Source: Jaenimonas drosophilae (lineage: Eukaryota > Euglenozoa > Kinetoplastea > Trypanosomatida > Trypanosomatidae). Taken from it: a DNA stretch of 64,000 nt. Below the pieces are notes generated by a model that saw only the letters and a list, made by a program, of their open reading frames with translations, searched no databases and was not told where the DNA came from. The stretch spans positions 22,696 to 86,695 of the forward strand of contig JASAON010001605.1 of the NCBI GenBank assembly GCA_030849065.1, read 5' to 3'. Positions 25,247 to 35,010 of this stretch are shown one piece after another. Positions within the stretch are counted from its first letter, which is position 1. Every line of letters begins with the position of its first letter. The position numbers were made by a program, and so were the translations under genes.

Positions 25247-28176
25247 GATGGATGTAGCCAAAACTCTTTATGTGTAAGGATCTTCAGGTTGCAACGTATA
25301 GAAGGCGAAGAGCAGATAATCCTGATACCACGATCAAAAAAAAGAAGCTTTACAGGAACACCATTTCAACTTTTTTTTCTATCGAATACCCTGGAGAGAA
25401 CTATTCCATTCCATCCAACACATTCGGGCTTCATGTTGAGCCAGAAGGAAAAACAAACGGCAACAAGGAGAGATTTCCCCAACAACCGCCACCGCGGGCC
25501 GTTTCATACGAACACCCCACCCCACCCCCACAATAGCAACAACCACGTCGCGCCACACCCGGCCGCGGAGGCATCGCGCCACAGGGGGGGGGGGATTCGC
25601 CCCGATTCACTGTGCAATCGACACATATTACAACGCCGCGCCAGCAGCCAAAACAAAGGGAAATACACCCGCGGGACGCAGGCAATCAACCCCGCGCAAA
25701 CTGGGGAGGCGGGGGAGCTGGCGGGAATTTCCCCCCACACACACGCAACCGACACCCCCCCCCCACGCCGAAAACCAAACGCCGCCAACGACGAAGAGGG
25801 CCTGCCTGAGCAAAAAGTTTGCCAAACGCCAGCATTTCCGCGACGGACCCCCCGCCCCCGGCAGCATCCATTGCGAGCGACAAAAAGCGGCTTTGACAAG
25901 GGCCGCGGTGCCGCAAGAGGCAAACCCCACCCCCCCCCCAATTCCCCAAGCGAAAGCGGGCGGCCAAAGAACCCCGCACAAGATAACACCCGGCCGCATT
26001 TCAAAACGCCCGCGGCCCCCAATCCGGCCCGCGGGAATCGCCTCGGGCAAAAAGAAGGCGGCGCGCCACGGGGCCCGGCGGCAAAACCCCCGGCACACCC
26101 CCGACGCTGGCGCCGGGGCTTCCGGTTTTCGGCGCGGCGCAAGAACCCCCAACCCCACCCGCCCAACGCCCGGCGGCGCCGCCGCAAACCGCCCCTGGCC
26201 GCCACGCGAGCCACCCAGAATGTTTAGAAGAGGAAGATTGCAACAGTTCGGCCAACCGCGCTTCGCCCGCTGTTCTCCGCGCATCGCAATTCCACGCCGT
26301 CGCATTGGTTCCGTTGGATGCGGCCCACCCATCCCTTTTTGGAGTACGGGGAAGCGCCCATCATGAGCATTTTTCTGATTGCTGAAACATGAATGGGTTT
26401 TCGCATTTCTTTTGTCCATCTCTTGGTTTGCATCATGGGCGGCTGGATGTTAGAGGCCTGGCCAAGCGCAAGTCGAGGTTTTGGAATTGGGTTAGGAAAA
26501 CACCTTGCCGGAGAACAGTCTTTTTATTCCACTCCCGTTGCGTCATCGATGTGCGTGCGGGGATCGAGTGTATTTTTCCCCAGGTATTAGCAGCCGTGTT
26601 TCATTTCCATTGCCCCAAAGCCCCCCCCCCCAAACCCCACGCAACGGTAATGCGGGTGACGCCCGGCCGCTATTTCGTTATTCGATTTGTCGCCCCCCCC
26701 CCCCGGGGGGCGGAAGCGGCGCCGGGCCCCGTTACGCTGCGGAGCCAAGCCGTTGGGCGGCGCGGCCAACGCCCCAAGAGCGCGGCCGCGAATAACGCGA
26801 TGGGGCGGGCAGCGGGGCCCTCCGCTTTCCGCGAAAACCACCGCGCCGCCGCCTCAACAAACGGCCCCCGGAGCGGAACCAAATTCGGAACGGGCCGTCA
26901 AAAACAGCCCGGGGGCGCCCAGGCCGATATTCCGGACGCGCCGGGTGCCGCGCGGCGGGGTTTTTGGGTTTTGGGAAATGTGGGGGGGATGGCGCGTTTT
27001 GTTCCGCGCCATTGGTTGTCCCCTTTCCAGCGCCACCGGCCGGCGCGCCGCTTCAAATTTCCAATCTCCCCCGCGGTTTTAATTAAATGGAAGCGGGGCC
27101 CTGCCAAATCCACAACCCCCCCCCCCGCGGGTTAGCTTCCCCGCGGGCCGGAGATGCGACGCCCGTGATGTGCTTAATCGGGATGGGTGATGGGGTTTCA
27201 CCTCGTTACGTGGGTAGGCTTTCCGGAAAAGTTGGTGGGCGTGCGCCTTGTGTAACTTGTGTGCTTTGCGTGTTTGTGTCGTCTGTGCCTTTCGCCCCCC
27301 GCAAACATCCGCCGCCACACGCGGCCCGGCGCCTTTAGGTTTCATAACAAGTTTTTTGAGGCCCACCGCCCGCCCCTTTTTGCGTCCAAATCAAGCCTTT
27401 CCCAGCGAGTATTCGCGGAGCTCCATAACTGTTTTCTTCTTGTTCAAAAAAAATCTTCTTCTTTTCATACCAAACCGTCTCTCTTCCTCTATTTCACTTG
27501 TGGGTTGTTTGCAATTTGGGCATCGGGTCCTTTTTCCCCACGGTAAAACATCCCATTTTCCCCTAACAAACGCTCTCTTTCTTTGAACTTGAGCTCCGCG
27601 CCGAGCCATTTAATGGGATCATGCTGCGCGCCCACAACCCCTGCGGGGGGTGGGAATTCCGCAGGGGCGAAAACGAAACGGTGGTTAAGCAATGTGTACT
27701 GCGTTTGGCCGCCGGCGCCCGCGCTCAGCAGTCGGGCTTGGTTATCGCATTCGTCATTCCTGTGCTCTCGCATAGTATCGAGGCACCCCGCCCCGCCGTT
27801 TTTTTTTTGGGGGGGGGGGGTCGGGGTTGGCTGCGGGAATGCCGCGCTGGCCCTTTTCCGGCGGTATTTCTTGGGGCCCCGGTTGCGTTTGCCCCCCTTT
27901 CCATTTGCCGCCGGGGCCGTAATTCCCCCCACCCCGGCGGCGATTTGCCGATAGCTTTGTTTTCTTTACTTTTTGCGATAGCCCGTCCTCTGGCGCTGGC
28001 CTTCCTCCTCCTGGTTTTCGCTCCCCGCCGCGGTGTGGGGGGGGGGGGGTCCTATTTGGCGAAGGATGGGGGGTTGGAAGGGGGAAAAGTGCAAAATGCC
28101 AAAGCCATTTCATGCCGACCCGCGTTGCGCCATCAGCACGGTCTCTTGAAGTGTTTTTTTTTTTTGCCGCTGTACT
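25247..28176. other. Anomalous GC-rich, homopolymer-rich stretch without genes
   Basis: Normal-looking leader sequence continues to about 25,440. From there to about 28,150 the DNA is dominated by G+C with many C or G runs of 10-13: 25584-25594, 25755-25764, 25930-25939, 26621-26631, 26693-26704, 27116-27126, 27809-27820 and about 28037-28049. Open frames on all strands have Pro/Gly/Arg/Ala-rich products without domains, and none has an acceptor and a plausible protein. Patches near 26,220-26,600, 27,160-27,290 and 27,410-27,600 look more ordinary. The stretch abuts the stop of the next gene. It may be low-quality or gap-filled sequence rather than biology. Confidence 0.6.
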
Positions 28177-31100
28177 TCATCGCGTCTTGAGGCAGTAAAC
28201 CACATCTGCGTCGCGCATCGTGAAGGGTGGCGGCGGGTTGGTGATCATGTAGCGCTCCATCGTTGCCCCCATTCCATCGGACGGCGCATAGCGGCGGTGA
28301 ACGCCCAAGGGGAGAAGCCGCCGCGCCACGCAAAACTCCACAACATGGCGGTAGTTGCGCCACTCCTTCCCAACCGCCAAAGCCATCACCGGCAACCCGT
28401 CGTTCCAGCCGGAGAGAAGTTGTTCCAGCACCTCGGGTAGCTCAGGTGTGAAGAAGGCCTCCTGCAGACAGGTATCGAGCATCCGCCGACACACCACATG
28501 ACCCGACATGTAGGCGGGTTCCATCACCCAATCGCCATCTTGGTGGCTGTGGTGACTGTGATGTGGGATGCCCGCTCCAAAGAAGGGCACCGAGGTCGGC
28601 TGATCCACTTGGACGACGATGGGTATCGCTGGGGCATCGCGGGCCTTTCCAGCCTGGGCGAGGTCGCGAATGTTGCGCGTCACGAGCACCGAGAGGGCGT
28701 CGCCATGGGTATCGCAGTGGTCACCAGCGCTGAAGACCACCACCGAGGCTGCGGTGTGCAGGTTGAGCCTTCGCAGATCCGACAGAAAGAGGCCGCAGCC
28801 CTGCACCACGGTGAGGCTACCCATCACCATCTCCTCCTCCCACATCATGCTGAGGAACTCGTAGTTGGGCTCCTGGGCGAGCAGCACAATGTGATTGCAA
28901 ACGCTGTGCTGACGCACGGGCCGCATCGCATCGAAGAAGTCTGCCGCCTTGGCGGTCATGGCCTCCGTCCCTGCCTCCATCGTCCAGTGTTGCCGCTCAT
29001 GGGCAGAGGAGAGATCCACGAAGACTACATGCCCTGACAAGTGGTGCGCATTGGGCTCCACATGAACGCTTCGGGTGCACCGCGACGAACACGCATGCTC
29101 GTGTGGCGGTGCTGGTGCGGCCGCCATCATGGAAGCGTCGCGGGAGTCAGTGGAGGCCGCCACAGGCTCCGAGGTAGCCACCGCTCCCGTCGGGGAGCCC
29201 ACGACCACATCGGAGGCGTTGCCAATGGGTATTGGACCAGAAAAGGCGATGGAGTTGTTGGCGCTGGCAGGGGAGAAGATGGTATTGGGCGAAACCGCGG
29301 CGGGAGTGCCAGCCACAGCACCGCGGTTGCTGCGATTCTCCAACAACTCACGCAGCGCACTTTGGCAGGACGCGGATTCGAAGGTGATGCGCGCACTCTC
29401 ATCCTCACTTTCAGCTACTGGTAACAATTGAAGAACGTTTCGTACCGTGTCGGCGGAATCGGCGATGGCGATGATCTTCTGAACCCCAGAGAGGTCCCCA
29501 CGTGGGGCGAGGAAGACCCCTGCATGATGCCGCCTACCTCGACGCGTCGTCATCTCATTGTTGTTGTTGTTGGTTTGTGTGGTATCCTCGGCGGGTTGCT
29601 GAACCACCCCGAGCAGGGTTACCCCGCAGCGGTAGAACTCCTCGGCGAGGCTGCGGAAGCTCCGCCCGCGCTGTGCCACGGGGAGGTACTCCACCACGAC
29701 GCGCTGCGCCAAGGAGGCCTCGTAAATGTCCGTCCAGCTGGGCTCGCCAACGGGCACACTCGCCCCGCCCTCCCCACCACCACCCCGCCCGCTGATGGAG
29801 TAGAAGGCCTCGTAGCTCCGCAGCCCGCCCTGCTTCAGGCCAATGTGGCGCACCGCCCGCGCCACGGCCTCCGCGCCCTTCCGAGGATCCTCAAAGTCGT
29901 TCCCCGTCCACAGGTGCGCGGCGGTGTTGGCGGCCTCGAAGGAGCGCACGAGGTTGGCCATGAGCGGCACCACCCCGGGCAGAACCGAGGCCAGTCCAAC
30001 GAGGGTGTTGGCGTAGCGCTCGAACTCGAAGATGTGCGCGTGTGCGGGAATGGCGGAGCGGGTGTAGCGGGAGCGGTGCATCAGGGCGTAGAGCGGCACC
30101 CGGGGAACATGGCGGGCCACCTCAATCGCCTGACGGGCAACATCGTAGTCGCTGTGGTGCAGCGATTGCGAGCCGCCCCCACAGAGGAAGACGGCGCTGG
30201 CGCCGCGGGCGTCGCAGCGAACGAGGTCCTTCACGCAGCCCGCATCCCCAACCAAGACGGTAACGGAGCGGCGGTACATCGGCACGTTGAGGAGCAGCAA
30301 GATGTCGGGAGAGGGCTGCTCCGCCAAGAGGAGGACCACTTGTGTGCGGAGGTAGAAGCGCTTGCCGGCGAAGAGGTTGCTGAGGTGGATGCTGAGCTCC
30401 TGGCTGCTGAAGTTGCCGCTGAGGATGACGTGATTGCACCGCTTCAACCAGGAGCCGTAGCTGGCGTAGCGCAGGTGTTGCACGCCGAGGGTCGCAATGT
30501 ACTCGAGCATGGGAATGAAGTAGTTGATGCCAATAAAAATGAAGACGATGAGCACCATGCGTCCAGCCGTCGTGAGCATCCGAACATCGCCAAAACCAAT
30601 GGTGGAGAAGGTCTCGAGCATGATATACACCATGTTGAAGTAGCCCACCGCATCCCCACTGAGGCTCTCAATCATTTGTAGCACACCAACACAGATGCCA
30701 ATGACGGCGAGGCACTGCAGGATGGAGCGCAGCATCTCGAGACGGTTCTCCGTGAAGAAGATGGTGATTTGTGGGTAGTCGAGGAGGGTGATGATGCACT
30801 CATGCAGCCACCACACTCGGAGGAACATTGGCGCGTACACACGTGTCCAGCGGGATGACTGCGTGATGATGGCCGCACATGCGATGGCGAGCATCCAGAA
30901 GCTGGAGAGGTAGGTCATGATGGATTTGGGCTGGAAGAGGTAGCGCAACTTCTTCGTTTCCACCGACAGGAGCCCAATCCAGCTGAGGGCGAAGAAGAAG
31001 GAGAGCACCGCCTCGATGCAGAAGCACTCGATGCCCCAGTCAAAGTTGGCCCAGCTCGTCAGCGTGACGCGGTACTGCACAACGAGATAAATGATGAAGG

Positions 31101-31419
31101 CCAGCGACTCCAGCACCGTATTCAAGAGGAGGAGGGTGATGGAGATGTAGCTGTACTGCCGCTCCATCACATCGAGGAGCTTGCGAATAGATCGGATCTT
31201 GTAAACCCCACTGTTATCGTATTGGTGGGCCCACTGCTGACGTGCGCCTTGGGTGATGAAGGGAACTTCACGCATGTTGTCAAAGTTGTTGCGGATGTTC
31301 TTGCCCATCCCGCGCAGGTTGGTGGCGAGGCCATCAATGTTGTCCTGGACGGCGTGGCCGATGCTCGCAACGTGGGTGATGATGCCCCCGCCGCTACTTG
31401 ACGCGTGCGTCGTTGACAT
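28177..31419 (-). CDS. Slo/BK-like potassium channel with tandem RCK regions (copy 1)
   Basis: 1080 residues from the ATG at 31419, the first after a TTTCTACTTAG acceptor; the frame upstream to 31545 is leader. A cytosolic N-terminus precedes a six-helix pore unit (about 92-310). The selectivity filter is TIGFGD at about 273-278 and is followed by S6 (MVLIVFIFIGINYFIPM). The cytoplasmic half has a first RCK-type Rossmann unit (CNHVILSGNFSSQELSIHL; VLVGDAGCVKDLVRCDARGA). It continues through a long low-complexity insert to a second RCK unit (HVVFVDLSS; CNHIVLLAQEPNYEF). This is the layout of calcium- or ligand-gated Slo channels and of the trypanosome CAKC/K1-K2 channels. It sets membrane potential. 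The gating ligand is not evident. It forms a tandem pair with the next gene. Confidence 0.88.
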   Translation of the reverse strand: MSTTHASSSGGGIITHVASIGHAVQDNIDGLATNLRGMGKNIRNNFDNMREVPFITQGARQQWAHQYDNSGVYKIRSIRKLLDVMERQYSYISITLLLLNTVLESLAFIIYLVVQYRVTLTSWANFDWGIECFCIEAVLSFFFALSWIGLLSVETKKLRYLFQPKSIMTYLSSFWMLAIACAAIITQSSRWTRVYAPMFLRVWWLHECIITLLDYPQITIFFTENRLEMLRSILQCLAVIGICVGVLQMIESLSGDAVGYFNMVYIMLETFSTIGFGDVRMLTTAGRMVLIVFIFIGINYFIPMLEYIATLGVQHLRYASYGSWLKRCNHVILSGNFSSQELSIHLSNLFAGKRFYLRTQVVLLLAEQPSPDILLLLNVPMYRRSVTVLVGDAGCVKDLVRCDARGASAVFLCGGGSQSLHHSDYDVARQAIEVARHVPRVPLYALMHRSRYTRSAIPAHAHIFEFERYANTLVGLASVLPGVVPLMANLVRSFEAANTAAHLWTGNDFEDPRKGAEAVARAVRHIGLKQGGLRSYEAFYSISGRGGGGEGGASVPVGEPSWTDIYEASLAQRVVVEYLPVAQRGRSFRSLAEEFYRCGVTLLGVVQQPAEDTTQTNNNNNEMTTRRGRRHHAGVFLAPRGDLSGVQKIIAIADSADTVRNVLQLLPVAESEDESARITFESASCQSALRELLENRSNRGAVAGTPAAVSPNTIFSPASANNSIAFSGPIPIGNASDVVVGSPTGAVATSEPVAASTDSRDASMMAAAPAPPHEHACSSRCTRSVHVEPNAHHLSGHVVFVDLSSAHERQHWTMEAGTEAMTAKAADFFDAMRPVRQHSVCNHIVLLAQEPNYEFLSMMWEEEMVMGSLTVVQGCGLFLSDLRRLNLHTAASVVVFSAGDHCDTHGDALSVLVTRNIRDLAQAGKARDAPAIPIVVQVDQPTSVPFFGAGIPHHSHHSHQDGDWVMEPAYMSGHVVCRRMLDTCLQEAFFTPELPEVLEQLLSGWNDGLPVMALAVGKEWRNYRHVVEFCVARRLLPLGVHRRYAPSDGMGATMERYMITNPPPPFTMRDADVVYCLKTR

Positions 31420-31445
31420 CCTTTCACACACACGCGCACACACAA

Positions 31446-31475
31446 CTAAGTAGAAAGATAGTATAAGTGAAGAAG
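31446..31475 (-). promoter_or_regulatory. Spliced-leader acceptor for potassium channel copy 1
   Basis: The minus strand shows ATACTATCTTTCTACTTAG ending at 31446, 26 bases before the ATG at 31419, with no earlier ATG. Confidence 0.55.
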
Positions 31476-31627
31476 TACTTTGATGGGGTTCCGTACTTGT
31501 AACACACAAGGACAACATGCCAAATGATGAAGAGAGAAGAGCCATGAATGAAACAAACGCCTACATGCGTCAAGGTGGTGCGTGTGTCATGGCGAAACAA
31601 AAAATGATGAAGATTGGGTGTGGTGCA

Positions 31628-34465
31628 TCACTGCCCTGGAGTGAGGTAGAAGACTGAGTCGCTCTCCTGAAAGACGGGTAGTCCGCGCGGTGGGTTGGTG
31701 ATGACGAAGCGTTGGCCGTTGATGGCCGGATTGCGTGGGTCAAAGATGCGCCGGTGAAGGGCGATGGGGAGGAAGCCGCTCTTGATGAAGTGGGTGACCA
31801 CATCATGATACGTGTCCAGCTCCGCCTCACAGGCGAGGAGGGGCATGTGGGCAACGGACGGGGTGTCGGGGTTGTGGCCGCTGATGAGTACATCCATCAC
31901 ATCAATGGATTCGGGCATGAAGTAGGTCCTCTGCAGCGCCGGCAGCAGCATCAGCCGGCTAATGGCGTTGCCAATGAGGAAGTTTGGCTCAAAGACGAAG
32001 TCAATCTCGGCCTTGCTCCGAAGACGTACATCCTCCGCATATGGCGGGAAGAGCTGCAGGTTTCCGAGGCCCTCCATCTCCACCACAACGGGGAAGGTTG
32101 GGGTGCCGTGCAGAATCTCTCCAATCGAGAGAACAACCAACATGGAAACAGCGCTCGCCGAGGAGCAGCTGCTGATATCGCCGGCGAAGAAGATGCAACA
32201 CCCGGCGCACTGCTGCAGATTGCAGCGGAGGAGGTCGGCGCGGTTCAGCCCGCATCCAAAGACGTAAGACACCGGTGGTGAGGATGAATCCACCAAACGT
32301 GAACGGTACCCGCCATCATTATCCCAGTAGAGGTCAAAGTATGGCGCGAAGCTCACATCACTCGTGAGGAGGACGATGCGATTGCGTGGGTAGTTCTGGC
32401 GAATCGGGGCCATGACGTTGGCCAAGTCGTGGGCGACGGTGGTCAAGGTGGCCTCCTGCGCATAGCGCGAGGAGCGGTCCGTTGACTTCACCGAAGACAA
32501 GTCAATGATGATGAAGTGATTGACGCAGTCAAAGGCGTCCTCAACCTGCACCAGGTTGGAGGGTGGGGCGGGGGGCTCCTCCCCAATGTCATCCTCGTCC
32601 CCTTCACAGGAGGAACAGCAGCTGTCTCCGTCAAAGTAAGGGTGCGTGGCGTCAAGGGAGGGGGCACCAAAGGTTGGGGAGCCAAAGGGGGCGTTGTTGG
32701 TGCGTCTGCCCGCCAACGTGCCTGACACGGCACCACCACCACCACCACCACGTCCATCATCATGGTTGGTCATCCTCCGCTCCCACGCATTCTTCATGAA
32801 GTCATCCGGGTCTGGTGCGACGAGCATCTCCTCCCCAAAAGTCTCTTCGTAGCGCTTGGCGATGGTTTCCGTGGCCACCTCCACCATCTCCACCGTCTTG
32901 GCAATGAGAAGAAGCTTCTGTGCGTTGGGGATTAACTCACCGGGGTTCAGGTGCACCACATTCCGTACATCGAGGATGCCAATCAGAGTTACGTCATGAT
33001 CGTAAAAGGCCTTGGCGAGGAGGCGGAACTCACGGCCGCGGAGGGCGTCTGGGACGGTGATACCGAACAAATCATTGCGGATGCTGTACTCGTACTGATC
33101 AACCCAGTGCCGGTTGAGGGTCAGGTCAACGGGCATGCGCTCGTAGGTGCGGAGGAGGTTGATGATGAGGGGCACCATGCCAGGACGTACCATGGAGAGG
33201 CCAATGAGGCGGTGCACCGTGCGCTCCAGCTCGAGGGCGCTGGAGGCGAAGGGGGCGATTTGCTTCACGGTGCGTCCACGTCGCAGCATAATGTGTTGTG
33301 GGAGATCAGGATCAAAGAGGGAGATGGCCATGGCTTGGCCAATGATGGCGAAGTCGTGGTAGTAGGCGGAGCTGCGTGAGTTGCCAAAGAGGAAGATGGC
33401 ATCGGCGCGGTGGGCGTCAGCGCGGTGGAGGTCCACCTCATTGCCAGGATCTCCAATCATGAGCTGCACTCGTTCCTTGAACCATGGCAGATTGCGGGTG
33501 AGCTGCACCTCCTCGGTGGGCTCCTCGGTGGTCAGCAAGACAATCTTCGTGTTGAGGTACTTGCGCCATCCCGAATAGAAGTTGAAGAGAAGTACATCGA
33601 CGGCAGCATCGTCAAAGGAGCCGGCGATGATGACGTGGGTGCCATGTTTGCTGCTGCTTCCGCGAAAGGTGTTGTAGTAGCGTTTACGCTCACCAATGAG
33701 TGCCAGACGCTGAGAAAGGGGGAGGAAGAAGGCCATGCCCACGACAATGAAGACGGTCATGAACATGCGTGCCGGGGTGGTGTGCGCCACCACATCACCA
33801 AAACCAATCGTGGCGAAGGTTACGACCATCATGTAGGCGGAGTTGTAGAGATCCACGTAGGTACCCACGCAGCTCTCCACGATTTGCTGTGTGCCGATGC
33901 AGGTACATAAGACGGCGAAGAGTTTCACGGAGAAGCGAGACATTTCACGGTTGATCTCCACCATCAGGTATGATATTTGTGGGTAGTCGAGGAGCACCCA
34001 AATACAATCATTGATCCACCACACGCGGAGGTACATGGGCACCCATCCATGTCGCCATGACTTGCCATGCAGCGCACCAGCCCCAATGATGATCATCGGC
34101 ACACTGGTGAGGGCATTCACAACGGAGAGCCATGAAATGAGGTACGACTTCTTATCCTCCTCGAGGAAGAAGAGGGCCACCCACTCCAGGAAGAAGATGA
34201 TATTCAGCACCACCTCCGCCACGAAGACGGGCAGCGCCCAGTCAAAGTGCTCGATGTTCTGTGCTCGAGATACCTCCGAGGTCCATACGTAGAGGGCCAC
34301 TGACATCGTCTCCATCAACGTGTGAAAGAGAATGCCGGCGATGGAGATGATGCTGTGGCGCTGATCCATGAATTCCACCAACTTACGTAGCGAGCGAATG
34401 TTCTTGTTGTTGGTGTAGTGCTTATCCGCGTAGAGCACGGAGCTCCGTACATCACTACGGAACAT
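31628..34465 (-). CDS. Slo/BK-like potassium channel with tandem RCK regions (copy 2)
   Basis: 945 residues. It shares the plan of the neighbouring channel. The N-terminal motif NIRSLRKLVEFMDQRHSIISI matches SIRKLLDVMERQYSYISI in copy 1. The S4-S5 region PMYLRVWWINDCIWVLLDYPQI is shared in pattern, and the filter TIGFGD is at 219-224. S6 follows (MFMTVFIVVGMAFFLPLSQ). RCK1 begins at about 275 (THVIIAGSFDDAAVDVLLF), then a Gly/Thr-rich insert, then RCK2 (NHFIIIDLSSVKSTD; NRIVLLTSDVSFAPYFDLYW). No calcium bowl is obvious. The two genes are adjacent, collinear and diverged, so they are an old tandem duplication and may form heteromers (inference). The start at 34465 follows a T/C-rich leader with TTCAAG. 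Confidence 0.88.
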   Translation of the reverse strand: MFRSDVRSSVLYADKHYTNNKNIRSLRKLVEFMDQRHSIISIAGILFHTLMETMSVALYVWTSEVSRAQNIEHFDWALPVFVAEVVLNIIFFLEWVALFFLEEDKKSYLISWLSVVNALTSVPMIIIGAGALHGKSWRHGWVPMYLRVWWINDCIWVLLDYPQISYLMVEINREMSRFSVKLFAVLCTCIGTQQIVESCVGTYVDLYNSAYMMVVTFATIGFGDVVAHTTPARMFMTVFIVVGMAFFLPLSQRLALIGERKRYYNTFRGSSSKHGTHVIIAGSFDDAAVDVLLFNFYSGWRKYLNTKIVLLTTEEPTEEVQLTRNLPWFKERVQLMIGDPGNEVDLHRADAHRADAIFLFGNSRSSAYYHDFAIIGQAMAISLFDPDLPQHIMLRRGRTVKQIAPFASSALELERTVHRLIGLSMVRPGMVPLIINLLRTYERMPVDLTLNRHWVDQYEYSIRNDLFGITVPDALRGREFRLLAKAFYDHDVTLIGILDVRNVVHLNPGELIPNAQKLLLIAKTVEMVEVATETIAKRYEETFGEEMLVAPDPDDFMKNAWERRMTNHDDGRGGGGGGAVSGTLAGRRTNNAPFGSPTFGAPSLDATHPYFDGDSCCSSCEGDEDDIGEEPPAPPSNLVQVEDAFDCVNHFIIIDLSSVKSTDRSSRYAQEATLTTVAHDLANVMAPIRQNYPRNRIVLLTSDVSFAPYFDLYWDNDGGYRSRLVDSSSPPVSYVFGCGLNRADLLRCNLQQCAGCCIFFAGDISSCSSASAVSMLVVLSIGEILHGTPTFPVVVEMEGLGNLQLFPPYAEDVRLRSKAEIDFVFEPNFLIGNAISRLMLLPALQRTYFMPESIDVMDVLISGHNPDTPSVAHMPLLACEAELDTYHDVVTHFIKSGFLPIALHRRIFDPRNPAINGQRFVITNPPRGLPVFQESDSVFYLTPGQ

Positions 34466-35010
34466 CTTGAAAATGAGGATGACGGTATAGATGCGTGTGC
34501 TGGCTGACCAAGAAGAAGTACGCGCTGCGTTGTGTGTGTAAGTGAAGAAGGGGAAGGAGGACCTGTGACGAGCTCACCAAAGATGGGTGAAGGAGCGTAT
34601 TTCGTTGTGGATGGATGAAAGATATGGAGGGGAAGTACAACCTCGAGTATGACGGCCTGGCACGCCTGCTGCCAACAACAACACTAAGCTTAAAGAATAT
34701 AGAAGAAAACACAACGGAACCAACAACAACACCAACAACAACAGCTGGCTGCAGTACGACGAGAGGATGTACGTGCGCCTCCAGTCTGTGCTACCCTAGA
34801 GAACTGGTGGCCGTGATATGTGGTTAAGTGGTGATAATGAGCGGAGTGCCTCCGTCAATCCACCGCTCCCACCTTCACTGATGCCTGCAAACAAACAACA
34901 ACAACAACAAAAAAATGAGGTATGAAAGAGATGGATGTATATACAGAAGCACGCAGCGTGTGTGATATACATGCATGATTCATGATTCATGATGATGATG
35001 GTGAACCAAC
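34466..35010. other. Intergenic spacer
   Basis: No gene. It holds AAC/CAA trinucleotide runs near 34673-34742 and 34897-34912, and a CATGATT near-repeat at 34974-34992 next to the KREPA-like gene end. Confidence 0.5.

Noticed and set aside
25109..26227. 372-codon plus-strand frame into the anomalous block
   Set aside because: Starts antisense to the desaturase and continues as Pro/Arg/Lys low complexity; no domain or leader.
25504..26419. Gly/Arg-rich minus frames in the anomalous block
   Set aside because: Composition follows GC homopolymers; nothing recognisable and no acceptor context.
29428..30681. 417-codon plus-strand frame within potassium channel copy 1
   Set aside because: Shadow caused by G/C-biased third positions; the minus frame has pore and RCK motifs.
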